From assembly GCF_003058225.1 (NCBI RefSeq), contig NZ_QBUG01000005.1, forward strand, positions 1-64,000: DNA of 64,000 bases, in the 5' to 3' direction. A program made the position numbers and the translations under genes. The notes below the pieces were generated by a model. It searched no databases, was not told where the DNA came from, and saw nothing but the letters and a program-made list of their open reading frames with translations. How positions within the stretch are numbered: the first letter of the stretch is position 1; each line of letters begins with the position of its first letter. Shown in pieces: positions 1 through 8,532 of this stretch. Source of the stretch: Promicromonospora sp. AC04 (GTDB taxonomy: Bacteria > Actinomycetota > Actinomycetes > Actinomycetales > Cellulomonadaceae).

Positions 1-1
1 C

Positions 2-79
2 CGCCAGCTCAAGCGCTACCTCACCCGCAAGATCTACCGACTCCTGACCCGGACCAACACCCTCGCACCCACCACTTGA
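2..79 (+). CDS. C-terminal tail of an IS110-like transposase (cut by window edge)
   Basis: An open frame enters from the left edge and ends at TGA 77-79. It encodes 25 residues that include LKRYLTRKIYRLL. A basic LKRxLxRxxYRLL-type ending resembles the extreme C-terminus of IS110/IS116 family transposases. No start, catalytic motif or terminal sequence is visible, so the family call rests on this tail alone. Whether the element is intact depends on sequence to the left of the window. Confidence 0.4.
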   Translation, partial: RQLKRYLTRKIYRLLTRTNTLAPTT

Positions 80-128
80 CGAACATAGAAGCGTCTGACA
101 GCAACCGACCTCGGATTCGTCGTGTCAC

Positions 129-174
129 CCTGCCGGGTCGCTCCGAGGGACTACCTCGGAGCTACCCCGGCAGG
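129..174. terminator. Long two-part hairpin, probable bidirectional terminator
   Basis: The outer arms 129-137 and 166-174 are perfectly complementary (CCTGCCGGG/CCCGGCAGG). The inner arms 140-148 and 154-162 are perfect 9-bp complements around the 5-nt loop GACTA. The structure sits between the transposase tail and the convergent aldo/keto reductase stop, which suits a terminator for both. There is no T-tract, as is common in high-GC actinobacteria. Confidence 0.6.
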
Positions 175-184
175 TCAGGCCGGA

Positions 185-1198
185 TCAGGCCGGGCGCTTC
201 TTGGGCATGCCCTCGAGCGTCTTGGCCGGGTCGCGCACGACGACACCGTCCAGGGCCTCGTCGATCTGCTTCAGCAGCTCGGCAGGGATGGTCACGCCCG
301 ACGCCTTCACGTTCTCCGCTACCTGCTCGGGGCGCGACGCGCCCACGAGCGCAGCGGCCACGTTGTCGTTCTGCAGCACCCATGCGACGGAGAGCTGCGC
401 CATGGACAGGCCCAGCTCGTCGGCGACCGGCTTGAGGTTCTGCACGGCGGCCAGGGTCTCGTCGGTCATGAAGCGGCTGATCGTCTGGGCGCCGCCCTTC
501 TCGTCCGTCGCCCGCGAGCCGGCCGGCGCCGGCTGGCCCGGCAGGTACTTGCCGGACAGCACGCCCTGCGCCATCGGCGACCACACGATCTGCGAGACAC
601 CGACCTCCTTCGAGGCCGGCACCACCTCGTCCTCGATGACGCGCCACAGCATCGAGTACTGCGGCTGCGAGGAGATCAGCTGGAAGCCGAGCTCCCTCGC
701 CAGGGCGGCGCCGTCGCGGATCTGGTCGGCGGTCCACTCGGAGACGCCGATGTAGAGGGCCTTGCCCTGGCGGACGACATCGGCGAACGCCTGCATCGTC
801 TCCTCGAGCGGGGTCTCCACGTCGAACCGGTGGGCCTGGTACAGGTCGACGTAGTCGGTGCCGAGGCGCGTCAGGGAGCCGTTGATGGACTCCATGATGT
901 GCTTGCGCGACAGGCCGACATCGTTGGGGCCCTTAGGCCCGGTGGGCCAGTAGACCTTCGTGAAGATCTCCAGGGACTCGCGACGCTCGCCCTTCAGCGC
1001 GTCGCCGAGGACCTGCTCCGCCGCCGTGTTCGCGTACACGTCAGCGGTGTCGAAGGTGGTGATTCCGGCGTCGAGAGCGGCGCGGACGCACGCCGTGGCG
1101 ACGTCGTTCTCGACCTGCGAGCCGTGGGTGAGCCAGTTGCCGTACGTGATCTCCGAGATCTTGAGACCACTGTTGCCGAGGTACCGATAGTTGACCAT
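185..1198 (-). CDS. Aldo/keto reductase
   Basis: This 337-residue protein has the length and order of the AKR superfamily, closest in style to the Kv-beta/YghZ-like group. The AKR catalytic tetrad can be followed. Asp and Tyr lie in FDTADVYANT near residues 49-55, Lys is in IFTKVY near 81, and His is in YQAHRFD near 120. The C-terminal half has the expected NADPH-binding region (SPMAQGVLSGKY, then GASRPEQVAENV). The family reduces aldehydes and ketones in the cytoplasm with NADPH; the substrate cannot be told. The gene stands alone, ends beside the hairpin at 129-174, and its ATG at 1198 precedes a short gap to the next gene. Confidence 0.9.
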   Translation of the reverse strand: MVNYRYLGNSGLKISEITYGNWLTHGSQVENDVATACVRAALDAGITTFDTADVYANTAAEQVLGDALKGERRESLEIFTKVYWPTGPKGPNDVGLSRKHIMESINGSLTRLGTDYVDLYQAHRFDVETPLEETMQAFADVVRQGKALYIGVSEWTADQIRDGAALARELGFQLISSQPQYSMLWRVIEDEVVPASKEVGVSQIVWSPMAQGVLSGKYLPGQPAPAGSRATDEKGGAQTISRFMTDETLAAVQNLKPVADELGLSMAQLSVAWVLQNDNVAAALVGASRPEQVAENVKASGVTIPAELLKQIDEALDGVVVRDPAKTLEGMPKKRPA

Positions 1199-1298
1199 GG
1201 CATCACCCTATGACAGCGTTCGAATCGCTTTGACCCGGTTTCGCGCACCGGAACGGCCAAGCCCGCGGAGCGCGCGGATCGAGGCCGCCACTTCGCGC

Positions 1299-3161
1299 TC
1301 AGTGCTCGAACCTGGCCCGGTACAGCGACGCCGTGCCGGCGTCCACGTCGCGCACCGACCAGGCGACGAGGTTCCCCGCGATCCCTACCGAGAAGCCCGA
1401 GGCACCCTCGTCCAGGACCTGGGGTCGCCCGTCGCCGAGCGCGTCGGCGACCAGGTACGCGGTGCCGGCGCCGTCACGCACCGTGCTCCACGCCACGTCG
1501 CCCGCCGATACGTCGATCGAGATCACGGCGTCCCCAGCGGCTCCCGGTTCGAAGGCCCGCTCCCGCCCGGTCCTGCGGTCCAGCACGTGGACCGCTGCGC
1601 CGTCGTTCCACGCCACGAGCCTGTCGGACACCGCGAGCCGGGTGCCCCAGCCGGAAGTCTCTCCGGGGCCGACCGGGGTGGCGGGCCGGATGATCTCCGT
1701 GCGCCCGTCGTCCCGGAAGGAGGTGATGACGTGCCGCGTGACACCGTCCGCGCCCGTCGTCGCCGTCGTGGTGACCACCTCGTCGTCGTGGGTCGCGAAC
1801 GTCCGCGCCCCCGTCGCGACGACCTGCTCGTCTCCCTCGCCGTCCGCATCCTTCGCCCAGACCTTGCTGAGGTACTCGCCGTCCGGCCCCGCGCCGTTGG
1901 TCATCCAGACGGCTCGTCCGGCGGTGAGCCCGACCCACGGGTCGCCGAGGATCTCGCCGTCCGCCGAGAGGTCCGAGTCGAGGTGCTCCGCCACCGTGAC
2001 CGGCGACCCGGCTGCTCCGTCGTACACGCGGATCGCCCACACTCCCGGGTCCCCGCCGTCGACCACCGGTGTCTCGACCCAGGCCAACCGGTCACCCTGG
2101 CGCACCGCATTGAAGAAGATCGGGGAGCTCCGGCCGTCGACCGTTCCCGACCCCACGTAGTCGCCGCGGTGCGGGATCCCATCCTCCTGGATCTCAACGG
2201 ACTCGACGACGGACGAACCGGCGTAATCAGGCGCTCCGGGCGTCCCGGACCCCGGGAAGGTCTTCACCATGAAGTACGAGCCGTCCTCGGCGAGCGTTGC
2301 CGTGGAGGTGTCGTCGCCGAACACGGCGAAGGTCTCGCGCAGCGGCTCCACCTCCGCGGCAGGAACGGTAGGGGCGGCGGTCAGGCCCGGCGCGGGCTCC
2401 GCGTCCTCGAACAGCCGCTCGATCCCCGTCACCTCCCGGAACCACTCGCTCCCCGGCAGAGCGATCTCCCCCAGGCCCGGCACCCGCACCGGTCCCGCCA
2501 GGAACCACACCAGCAGCAGCGCGGCGGCGCCCGACGCCGCGCCCTGCGCCACGCGGCGACGGCGCAGCGCCGCCCGGCTACCGCGCAGCACAGCGGCGGC
2601 GTCGACGACCGGCGCGTCGACGACCTCCAGATCGGCGCCCGCGACCAGGCCACGCAGGCGTTCCAGCGCACGGGCGTTGGTCGCCTTGACCGTGCCGACG
2701 CTCCGGCCGAGCTCCGCCGCGACGTCCGCCTCCGAGAGGTCCAGCAGGTGCCGGAGCACGACGACGCGCCGCTGCTGTGGTGCGAGTCTCGAGAGGGCCC
2801 GCACGAGCGCGTCCCGCAGCGCCACCTCGCCGGATCCGTCCTGGGCGGCCCCTACCGGGATGTGGTCGTCGCCCGGTATCACCTCACGCCGGATGTGCCG
2901 CCAGGTGTCGATGCGCTGGTTCACCAGGATGCGCCGGGCGTACGCACGAGGTTCGCCGTCTCGCACCCTGTCCCAGACGCGGTAGGTGCGCTCGAACGCG
3001 GTCTGCACCAGGTCGTCCGCCCGGTGGCTGTCGCCGGCCAGGAGGTACGCGGTGCGGTAGAGGTAGGGTCCGGCCGTCTCGACGAACGCGACGAAGTCGT
3101 CGTCGCGCGACCGCGCCACACGGACGGTGGTGCGCTCGGTCTCTTCGGTATCGATGCTCAT
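1299..3161 (-). CDS. SigE-family ECF sigma factor with membrane anchor and large C-terminal domain
   Basis: The product is 620 residues from the ATG at 3161, chosen because GGAGG lies just upstream; the frame is open much further but lacks a better site. Residues 20-95 look like sigma region 2 (DDLVQTAFERTYRVWDRV). Residues 110-172 look like region 4, with the HTH DVAAELGRSVGTVKATNARAL. A single hydrophobic segment follows at about 207-224, then roughly 390 residues rich in W/D/G repeats that resemble a beta-propeller-like sensor. The fused layout suggests a membrane-tethered sigma factor sensing outside the cell, which is inference. No separate anti-sigma gene is adjacent. The neighbour upstream is yczE, 56 bp away on the same strand. 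Confidence 0.85.
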   Translation of the reverse strand: MSIDTEETERTTVRVARSRDDDFVAFVETAGPYLYRTAYLLAGDSHRADDLVQTAFERTYRVWDRVRDGEPRAYARRILVNQRIDTWRHIRREVIPGDDHIPVGAAQDGSGEVALRDALVRALSRLAPQQRRVVVLRHLLDLSEADVAAELGRSVGTVKATNARALERLRGLVAGADLEVVDAPVVDAAAVLRGSRAALRRRRVAQGAASGAAALLLVWFLAGPVRVPGLGEIALPGSEWFREVTGIERLFEDAEPAPGLTAAPTVPAAEVEPLRETFAVFGDDTSTATLAEDGSYFMVKTFPGSGTPGAPDYAGSSVVESVEIQEDGIPHRGDYVGSGTVDGRSSPIFFNAVRQGDRLAWVETPVVDGGDPGVWAIRVYDGAAGSPVTVAEHLDSDLSADGEILGDPWVGLTAGRAVWMTNGAGPDGEYLSKVWAKDADGEGDEQVVATGARTFATHDDEVVTTTATTGADGVTRHVITSFRDDGRTEIIRPATPVGPGETSGWGTRLAVSDRLVAWNDGAAVHVLDRRTGRERAFEPGAAGDAVISIDVSAGDVAWSTVRDGAGTAYLVADALGDGRPQVLDEGASGFSVGIAGNLVAWSVRDVDAGTASLYRARFEH

Positions 3162-3217
3162 ATCCTCCACCACGATCGAGGAGGCTCTGAGGTTTATCGG
3201 CCGACGGCGAGAGCCGC

Positions 3218-3913
3218 CTATCCCACGAGGCCGCGCGGCGCGAGCCACCGCGCGGCGATCTGCACGACCGGGCCGACCCCGAAGGCGAACACCACGGTCG
3301 CCCAGCCGAACGTGCCGCCCAGCAGCACGCCGAGCACCACCACCGTGACCTCGATGACGGTCTTGACCAGCCAGACGGGCCAGCCGGTCAGCTGCACCAC
3401 CCCGGTCATCAGCCCGTCGCGCGGCCCCGGCCCGAGCCGGGCCCCCACGTACGCGGCGGTGCTCACCCCGAGGAGCACGATCCCGCCCAGGGCCAGGCCG
3501 GTCCCCGCCGCGAGCGCCGGGGTGGGCAGCAGCCGCTCCAGCAGCCACAGGGTCGGGTCGATCACCAGGCTGATCACGATGATGTTGGCGACCGTCCCGA
3601 TGCCCGGCTTCTGCCGCAGCGGGATCCACGCGAGCATCACCAGCAGCCCGATCCCGAGCACCACCCACCCGTAGGCCAGGCCGGTGCGGTCCACGATGCC
3701 CTGGTCCAGCACCGCCCACGGCATCGCGCCCTGGCCCGAGTGCAGCATCATCGCCGTGGCGACGCCGAAGCCCACGAGCCCAAGCAGGAGCTGGGTGCCG
3801 CGGCGTACGGGGCGCATCGGGACGGGACGTGCGCCCTGCTCGGCGGTCTGCTCCGGGGAGGTGGCTGCGGTCTCCGAGGCGGGTTCGGCCGGGCGGCCGG
3901 TGGTCGTCGTCAT
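3218..3913 (-). CDS. yczE: YczE/YyaS/YitT-type membrane protein
   Basis: This 231-residue protein has five to six hydrophobic segments, including GWVVLGIGLLVMLAWIPL and ANIIVISLVIDPTLWLLE. It also has the conserved YczE features LRQKPGIGTVAN and LGPGPRDGLMTGV. The role of the family is unknown; it is repeatedly found next to a MocR-type regulator. Here the start (ATG 3913) diverges from such a regulator at 3974, leaving a 60-bp shared promoter region. The divergent layout implies that the MocR protein controls this gene. The first approximately 30 residues are a low-complexity cytoplasmic leader. Confidence 0.85.
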   Translation of the reverse strand: MTTTTGRPAEPASETAATSPEQTAEQGARPVPMRPVRRGTQLLLGLVGFGVATAMMLHSGQGAMPWAVLDQGIVDRTGLAYGWVVLGIGLLVMLAWIPLRQKPGIGTVANIIVISLVIDPTLWLLERLLPTPALAAGTGLALGGIVLLGVSTAAYVGARLGPGPRDGLMTGVVQLTGWPVWLVKTVIEVTVVVLGVLLGGTFGWATVVFAFGVGPVVQIAARWLAPRGLVG

Positions 3914-3973
3914 GCACCCATGGTGCGGGGCATTGGCCTTGTCATCCATGGCCAATTCCGCAACAGTGGCCCC

Positions 3974-5491
3974 ATGTCCGCCGCGACTCCCACCGTGCTG
4001 CGCCAGCTCTCCCCCGCCACAACCGCCCGCCTGCTCGGCACGTGGCACGCGGGCGGACCGGCCTACGTCGCCCTCGCCGACGCGCTGCGCGCCGCAGTGC
4101 TGTCCGGCACGCTCGCGCCGCACACCCGCCTGCCCAGCGAACGCGAGCTCGCGGCAACGCTCCGCGTCTCGCGCACCACGACGTCCGGCGCGTACGCGCG
4201 GCTCCGGGAGCTCGGCTTCGCGGTCAGCCGCGTCGGGTCGGGCACGGTCACCACGCTGCCGCAGCGCGCCGTCGGCCCGGGCCCGGGCAGACCGGCCGGC
4301 GGCGACGCCCCCGTGGCCGACGACGCCCTGCGGGGCGCGACGCCGGCCGGCGTGCGGTCCGGCGTCGGGCACCTGGACCTGTGGCAGGCGACGCCGCCCG
4401 CGCCACCCGAGCTGCACGAGGCGTTCGCGCGCGCCCTGGAGGGGCTGCCCGCCTACCTCGACTCGGGCGGGTACGAGCCCTACGGCCTCGCGCCGCTTCG
4501 CGAGGCGATCGCCGCCCGCTACCGCGAGCGCGGCGTGCCGACCACTGCCGACGAGATCCTCGTCACGACCGGCGCCCAGCAGGCGATCTCCTTGCTCGCG
4601 CACACGCACCTGCACCCGGGCGACCGCGCAGTGGTGGAGTCGCCCACCTACTTCCACGCCATGGAGGCCATGCGCGACGCCGGGGGCCGCGTGGTCGGCG
4701 TGCCCACCGGACCGCTCGACGTCGACCTGCTCGCCTCGACCGTGCGCCGCTCCCGGCCGCGGCTCGTGTATCTCGTGCCGGACTTCCAGAACCCGACGGG
4801 CTTCGTCATGTCCGAGAGCCAGCGGGCGGCGGTCCGGGAGATCGCCGACCGGTACGGCGTGACCGTCGTGGGCGACGAGACGCTCGTCGAGCTCGGGCTG
4901 TCCGGCGAGTGGGCGGACGGCGCGACACCGCCGGCGTTCGCCGGGGACGGCGCGTCGCCGCACGTGGTGTCGGTGGGGTCGGCCTCGAAGGCGTTCTGGG
5001 GCGGGCTCCGCGTGGGCTGGGTCCGGGCACACCCGCAGGTGATCGCGCACCTCGCGCGGGCGCGGCAGTCGGCGGACATCGCGACGGCGGTGCTGGAGCA
5101 GCTCGCCGTGACGGAGCTGCTCGGGCGCCGCGCCGAGGTCATGGCCGGGCGGCGCCACCTGCTGCGCGAGCGGCGCGATCTCCTCGTCCACAAGCTCCAG
5201 GAGTCGCTGCCCTGGGACGTCCCGACGCCGCCGGGCGGGCTGTTCTGCTGGGTCGACCTGGGCCTGCCGGTCGCGCAAGCCTTCGCGGCGGCGGCCGCGG
5301 CGGAGGGCGCGCTCGTCGCGGCCGGGCCGATCTTCAGCCCCGACAGCGCCGGCGCCACCTCACGCGTGCGGCTCACCTTCACGCGGTCGCCCGCGGAGCT
5401 GACCGAGGCCGTGCCCCGGCTGGTCCGGGCATGGGGGCGGGTCGCTGGGCGGCAGCGTTCCGCCGGCTCCGCTCGTCACGGCACCACGTAG
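3974..5491 (+). CDS. MocR-like GntR/aminotransferase regulator (YczR type)
   Basis: The product is 505 residues from ATG 3974. The N-terminus carries a GntR winged helix (residues about 25-95: [20 protein letters not shown], then [16 protein letters not shown]). The rest is a fold-type I aminotransferase domain. Landmarks are the PNPTG-like DFQNPTGFV, the Asp region [12 protein letters not shown], and the PLP-lysine region [17 protein letters not shown] (Lys of SKAFW). MocR regulators bind PLP or its adducts and usually control a neighbouring divergent gene, here yczE. The 3' end overlaps the convergent hydro-lyase gene by 16 bp. Confidence 0.9.
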   Translation: MSAATPTVLRQLSPATTARLLGTWHAGGPAYVALADALRAAVLSGTLAPHTRLPSERELAATLRVSRTTTSGAYARLRELGFAVSRVGSGTVTTLPQRAVGPGPGRPAGGDAPVADDALRGATPAGVRSGVGHLDLWQATPPAPPELHEAFARALEGLPAYLDSGGYEPYGLAPLREAIAARYRERGVPTTADEILVTTGAQQAISLLAHTHLHPGDRAVVESPTYFHAMEAMRDAGGRVVGVPTGPLDVDLLASTVRRSRPRLVYLVPDFQNPTGFVMSESQRAAVREIADRYGVTVVGDETLVELGLSGEWADGATPPAFAGDGASPHVVSVGSASKAFWGGLRVGWVRAHPQVIAHLARARQSADIATAVLEQLAVTELLGRRAEVMAGRRHLLRERRDLLVHKLQESLPWDVPTPPGGLFCWVDLGLPVAQAFAAAAAAEGALVAAGPIFSPDSAGATSRVRLTFTRSPAELTEAVPRLVRAWGRVAGRQRSAGSARHGTT

Positions 5492-6276
5492 GCCGAGTCC
5501 CGGGCGTCCGTGATCGCCATGTGCCCCGGTGCGTGGCCGATCGCGAACGACGGGCGCGACCGCATCACCGCCGCCTGCGGGGTCACCCCGCAAGCCCAGA
5601 ACACGGGGATCTCGCCGTCGCGCACCTCCACCGGGTCGCCGAAGTCCGGGACCGCCAGGTCGGTGATGCCCAGCGCCGCCGGGTCGCCCACGTGCACGGG
5701 CGCGCCGTGGACGGCGGGATACCGCGAGGTGATCCGGACGGCGTCGGCCACCTGGCTCGCCGGGACCGGTCGCATCGACACCACGAGCGGTCCCGACAGG
5801 GCTCCCGCCGGCCGGCACTCGCGGTTGGTGCGATACATGGGCACGTTGGAGCCGGCCTCGATGTGCCGCACGGGCACCCCGGCGTCGAGCAGCGCGGCCT
5901 CGAACGTGAAGCTGCAGCCCACCAGGAAGGCGACCAGGTCGTCGCGCCACAGGTGCGTGACCGAGGTGAGGTCCTCGACCGGCTCGCCGTCGCGATACAC
6001 CCGGTAGGCGGGCAGGTCGGTGCGCAGGTCCCCCGCGAAGATCGACGCCGACGTCTGCCCGGGCTCGGTCACGTCCAGCACCGGGCACGGCTTGGGGTTG
6101 CGCTGCGCGAACAGCAGGAAGTCGTACGCGTCGGCGCGCGGCAGGGCAATCAGGTTGGCCTGGGTCCAGCCCGCGGACCAGCCCGACGTCGGCACGCGCA
6201 GCCCGGCACGAAAACGTGCCCTGGCCTGGTCAGGGGTGAGCTGGTTCGGGGCGATCTCGGCGGCAGGGAGGTCCAT
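5476..6276 (-). CDS. Putative hydro-lyase (DUF1445 / D-glutamate cyclase-like)
   Basis: At 266 residues the length is typical of the DUF1445 family. Recognisable blocks are [43 protein letters not shown], the MYRTNREC block ([14 protein letters not shown]), and the closing [13 protein letters not shown] and [10 protein letters not shown]. Family members are annotated as hydro-lyases, and a mammalian homologue is D-glutamate cyclase; the bacterial substrate is not certain. The gene is the last of a five-gene minus-strand run (8388 to 5476) and lies 30 bp after the small gene at 6307. Confidence 0.85.
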   Translation of the reverse strand: MDLPAAEIAPNQLTPDQARARFRAGLRVPTSGWSAGWTQANLIALPRADAYDFLLFAQRNPKPCPVLDVTEPGQTSASIFAGDLRTDLPAYRVYRDGEPVEDLTSVTHLWRDDLVAFLVGCSFTFEAALLDAGVPVRHIEAGSNVPMYRTNRECRPAGALSGPLVVSMRPVPASQVADAVRITSRYPAVHGAPVHVGDPAALGITDLAVPDFGDPVEVRDGEIPVFWACGVTPQAAVMRSRPSFAIGHAPGHMAITDARDSAYVVP

Positions 6277-6306
6277 CGGACCATCATGCCGCCGGTCGCC
6301 GCCGGT

Positions 6307-6516
6307 TCAGGGGACCCGCAGGTCCACGCCCGGTGCGGCCCGGGTGCCGTCATGCAGCAGGGTCGCCTGTACCGCACCGGCCTCGGCCAGCTCGCGCCAG
6401 TGCTCGCCGAGCCACTGCTCGGCGTCGTACTGCGCGGTGAAGACGGGCGTGACGGGCTCGCTCAGGAGACGCCCCTCGGCGTCGTCCAGGGCCCACTCCC
6501 ACTGCGGACGGATCAC
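6307..6516 (-). CDS. Small acidic actinobacterial protein, unknown function
   Basis: This 69-residue acidic protein starts with [15 protein letters not shown]. Its ATG overlaps the pyrD stop codon by 4 bp (ATGA), so it is translationally coupled to pyrD. The pattern WxW...AEQWLGEHWREL resembles short conserved proteins seen in actinobacterial genomes, but no domain is recognised. The coupling suggests it is a genuine gene; nothing in the sequence points to a biochemical role. Confidence 0.75.
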   Translation of the reverse strand: MIRPQWEWALDDAEGRLLSEPVTPVFTAQYDAEQWLGEHWRELAEAGAVQATLLHDGTRAAPGVDLRVP

Positions 6517-7604
6517 TCAAGCCTCCCACTTGCTGTCGAGCCGGCCGAACGGGTCAGCGCGCGGTTGATCCGCGACGCCCACAGCGGCCCCTCGTAGACG
6601 AATGACGTGTAACCCTGGGTCAGGTCGGCTCCGGCGCGCAGGTAGGCGCGGACGTCGTCGGCGCGGGTGATACCCCCCACGCCGATGATGACCGGACCCG
6701 TGCCGAGCCGCTTGCGCAGCCGCGCGACCACCTCGATTCCCCGGCCCAGCAGCGGCGGACCGGACAGCCCGCCGGGGCCGCGGTCGTGGCCGATGGTCGT
6801 GTTGACCGCGACGACGCCGTCCAGCCCCAGCTCGAGCACGAGGTCGGCGACGGCGTCGACGTCGGCGTCCGCGAGGTCCGGGGCGATCTTCACCAGGAGC
6901 GGGACGCGCCGCCCGGCGCCCGTGGACACCGTGGCGTTGGCCTCGTCGGCGGCGGCGCGCACCGCCTGCAGGATGGGGCGCAAAGACTCGGTGGCCTGCA
7001 GGTCACGCAGGCCGGGAGTGTTCGGGGACGAGACGTTGACCACGAGGTAGTCCGCCCAGGGAGCCAGGAGGCGGGCCGACGTCGCGTAGTCGGCGGCGGC
7101 GTCCTCGGGCGGCGTCACCTTGGACTTGCCGATGTTGGCGCCGACCACAATCGCGCGCCCCGCGGCGGTGCGGCGCAGCGCGCGCAGCTGGTCCGCGGCG
7201 GCGGCCGCGCCCTCGTTGTTGAAGCCCATCCGGTTGCGCACGCCCCGCACGTCCAGCTCGCGCCACATGCGCGGCTTCTCGTTGCCGGGCTGCGGGCGGG
7301 CGGTGACGGTGCCGATCTCGACGAACCCGAAGCCGAGCATCGTCAGGCCCCGGACCGCTCGCGCGTTCTTGTCGAACCCTCCGGCGAGGCCGAACGGCGC
7401 GGGCACGACCCGGCCGAAGAGCCGCACGCTGCCCGGGCCCCCGGCGCGCTGGCCCAGGTAGGGGGCGACGGCGCCCTGCACGATGTCGCGCAGCACCGGC
7501 ATCTTCCCTGCACGCTCGATCATCGAGAACGCGAGCTCGTGCGCACGTTCCGGGTCCATCCGACGGAAGGCGCCGTTGAACAACAGCGAGTACGGCCAGC
7601 TCAT
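6513..7604 (-). CDS. pyrD: Dihydroorotate dehydrogenase (quinone), class 2
   Basis: The 363-residue protein starts at ATG 7604 behind GAGGAGAGGA. It oxidises dihydroorotate to orotate in pyrimidine synthesis, passing electrons through FMN to quinone at the membrane. Class 2 features are visible: the N-terminal quinone-tunnel extension ([19 protein letters not shown]), [22 protein letters not shown], the catalytic-serine block [16 protein letters not shown], and the FMN phosphate loop [14 protein letters not shown]. The start overlaps the upstream membrane gene by 4 bp and its stop overlaps the downstream small gene by 4 bp, so this is a strictly coupled operon. Confidence 0.95.
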   Translation of the reverse strand: MSWPYSLLFNGAFRRMDPERAHELAFSMIERAGKMPVLRDIVQGAVAPYLGQRAGGPGSVRLFGRVVPAPFGLAGGFDKNARAVRGLTMLGFGFVEIGTVTARPQPGNEKPRMWRELDVRGVRNRMGFNNEGAAAAADQLRALRRTAAGRAIVVGANIGKSKVTPPEDAAADYATSARLLAPWADYLVVNVSSPNTPGLRDLQATESLRPILQAVRAAADEANATVSTGAGRRVPLLVKIAPDLADADVDAVADLVLELGLDGVVAVNTTIGHDRGPGGLSGPPLLGRGIEVVARLRKRLGTGPVIIGVGGITRADDVRAYLRAGADLTQGYTSFVYEGPLWASRINRALTRSAGSTASGRLE

Positions 7605-8029
7605 GCGGTCCTCTCCTCGGACGTGCTGCGCGACGTCCGCCACAGCCACCACAACCCCACGAAGGGCAGGACAAGCGGCACGTAACCGTAGCCCTGGCCG
7701 AACCCGGACCAGACGGTCGACTCGCCGAACAGGTCCGGGTCGGCGAGCGACAGCGCACCGACCGTGACGACGCCGACCGCCTCGATCCCGACGGTGATCC
7801 AGGCGGTCACCCGCCAGGCCGGGGTGCCGATCGCGAGCGCGAACGTCGCGACCACGTACACGGCGGCCGCGAGCGTGGAGAGCGTGTACGCCACGGGCGC
7901 CTCGCCGAACTTCACGACCAGCTCGTAGGACGACCGGCCGAGAGCCGCGAACGCCAGGATCCCGTACACGGTCACCAGCACGCGGCCGAAGCCCCGACCG
8001 GTCCGCCGTCCGGCTGTCCGTTCCGTCAT
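7601..8029 (-). CDS. Four-helix membrane protein, pyrD operon
   Basis: This 142-residue protein has four predicted hydrophobic segments (VLVTVYGILAFAALG, YTLSTLAAAVYVVATFALAI, AWITVGIEAVGVVTVGAL, YVPLVLPFVGLWWLW). It has a basic N-terminus (RTAGRRTGRG) and no recognised catalytic motif. ATG 8029 overlaps the preceding membrane gene's TGA by one base, and the stop overlaps the pyrD start by 4 bp. This arrangement makes co-translation with pyrD likely. A role in the same membrane compartment as the quinone-linked PyrD is only a guess. Confidence 0.8.
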   Translation of the reverse strand: MTERTAGRRTGRGFGRVLVTVYGILAFAALGRSSYELVVKFGEAPVAYTLSTLAAAVYVVATFALAIGTPAWRVTAWITVGIEAVGVVTVGALSLADPDLFGESTVWSGFGQGYGYVPLVLPFVGLWWLWRTSRSTSEERTA

Positions 8030-8388
8030 CACGCCCCCATCCAGATCTGCCACATGCGCCACTCCAGGAAGGCCACCGTCAGGGACGCCACCAGCAGCAC
8101 CACCGAGCTCCACTTGGTGCGCTCGGCAAACGCCCACGCGGCGGCGATCGGCAGGATCACCAGGGTGGTCGCGTAGTAGCCCCAGAACAGCAGCGGGTCG
8201 CTCGCACCGGCGCCGGTGGCGCCCTGCACGATCGCGACCACGCCCTGCACCAGCACGAAGAGCTCGATCGCGGCGCCGCCCCACAGCTGGTTCAGGATGA
8301 CCGCGCGGTCGCGGGCCACGAACCAGCCGGCCCACCCGGCCAGGGCCACGCACAGCGCGACCACGAGGAGCAGGAGGGCAAGGATCAC
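8029..8388 (-). CDS. Small membrane protein, first gene of pyrD operon
   Basis: This 119-residue protein starts with GTG 8388. It has about four hydrophobic segments (LALLLLVVALCVALAGWAGWF, ELFVLVQGVVAIVQGA, YYATTLVILPIAAAWAF, VVLLVASLTVAFLEW). No motif is recognised. It is the first gene of the coupled minus-strand run leading into pyrD, and it diverges from pepA across about 145 bp that should hold both promoters. The Shine-Dalgarno match is weak (GGGAC). Confidence 0.75.
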   Translation of the reverse strand: MILALLLLVVALCVALAGWAGWFVARDRAVILNQLWGGAAIELFVLVQGVVAIVQGATGAGASDPLLFWGYYATTLVILPIAAAWAFAERTKWSSVVLLVASLTVAFLEWRMWQIWMGA

Positions 8389-8532
8389 GTCCCGCAGACT
8401 ACCGGGCGGTACCTGCGGGGCGGCAATCGGATCGTGCGTGACCTGCGCCTCTTCGAGGGCTGCCCGGCCCCCGCCCGGCCCCCGCCCGGCTCCAAGAACA
8501 GGGAGTCAGAGGCCCGGGATACGATCGGCCTC

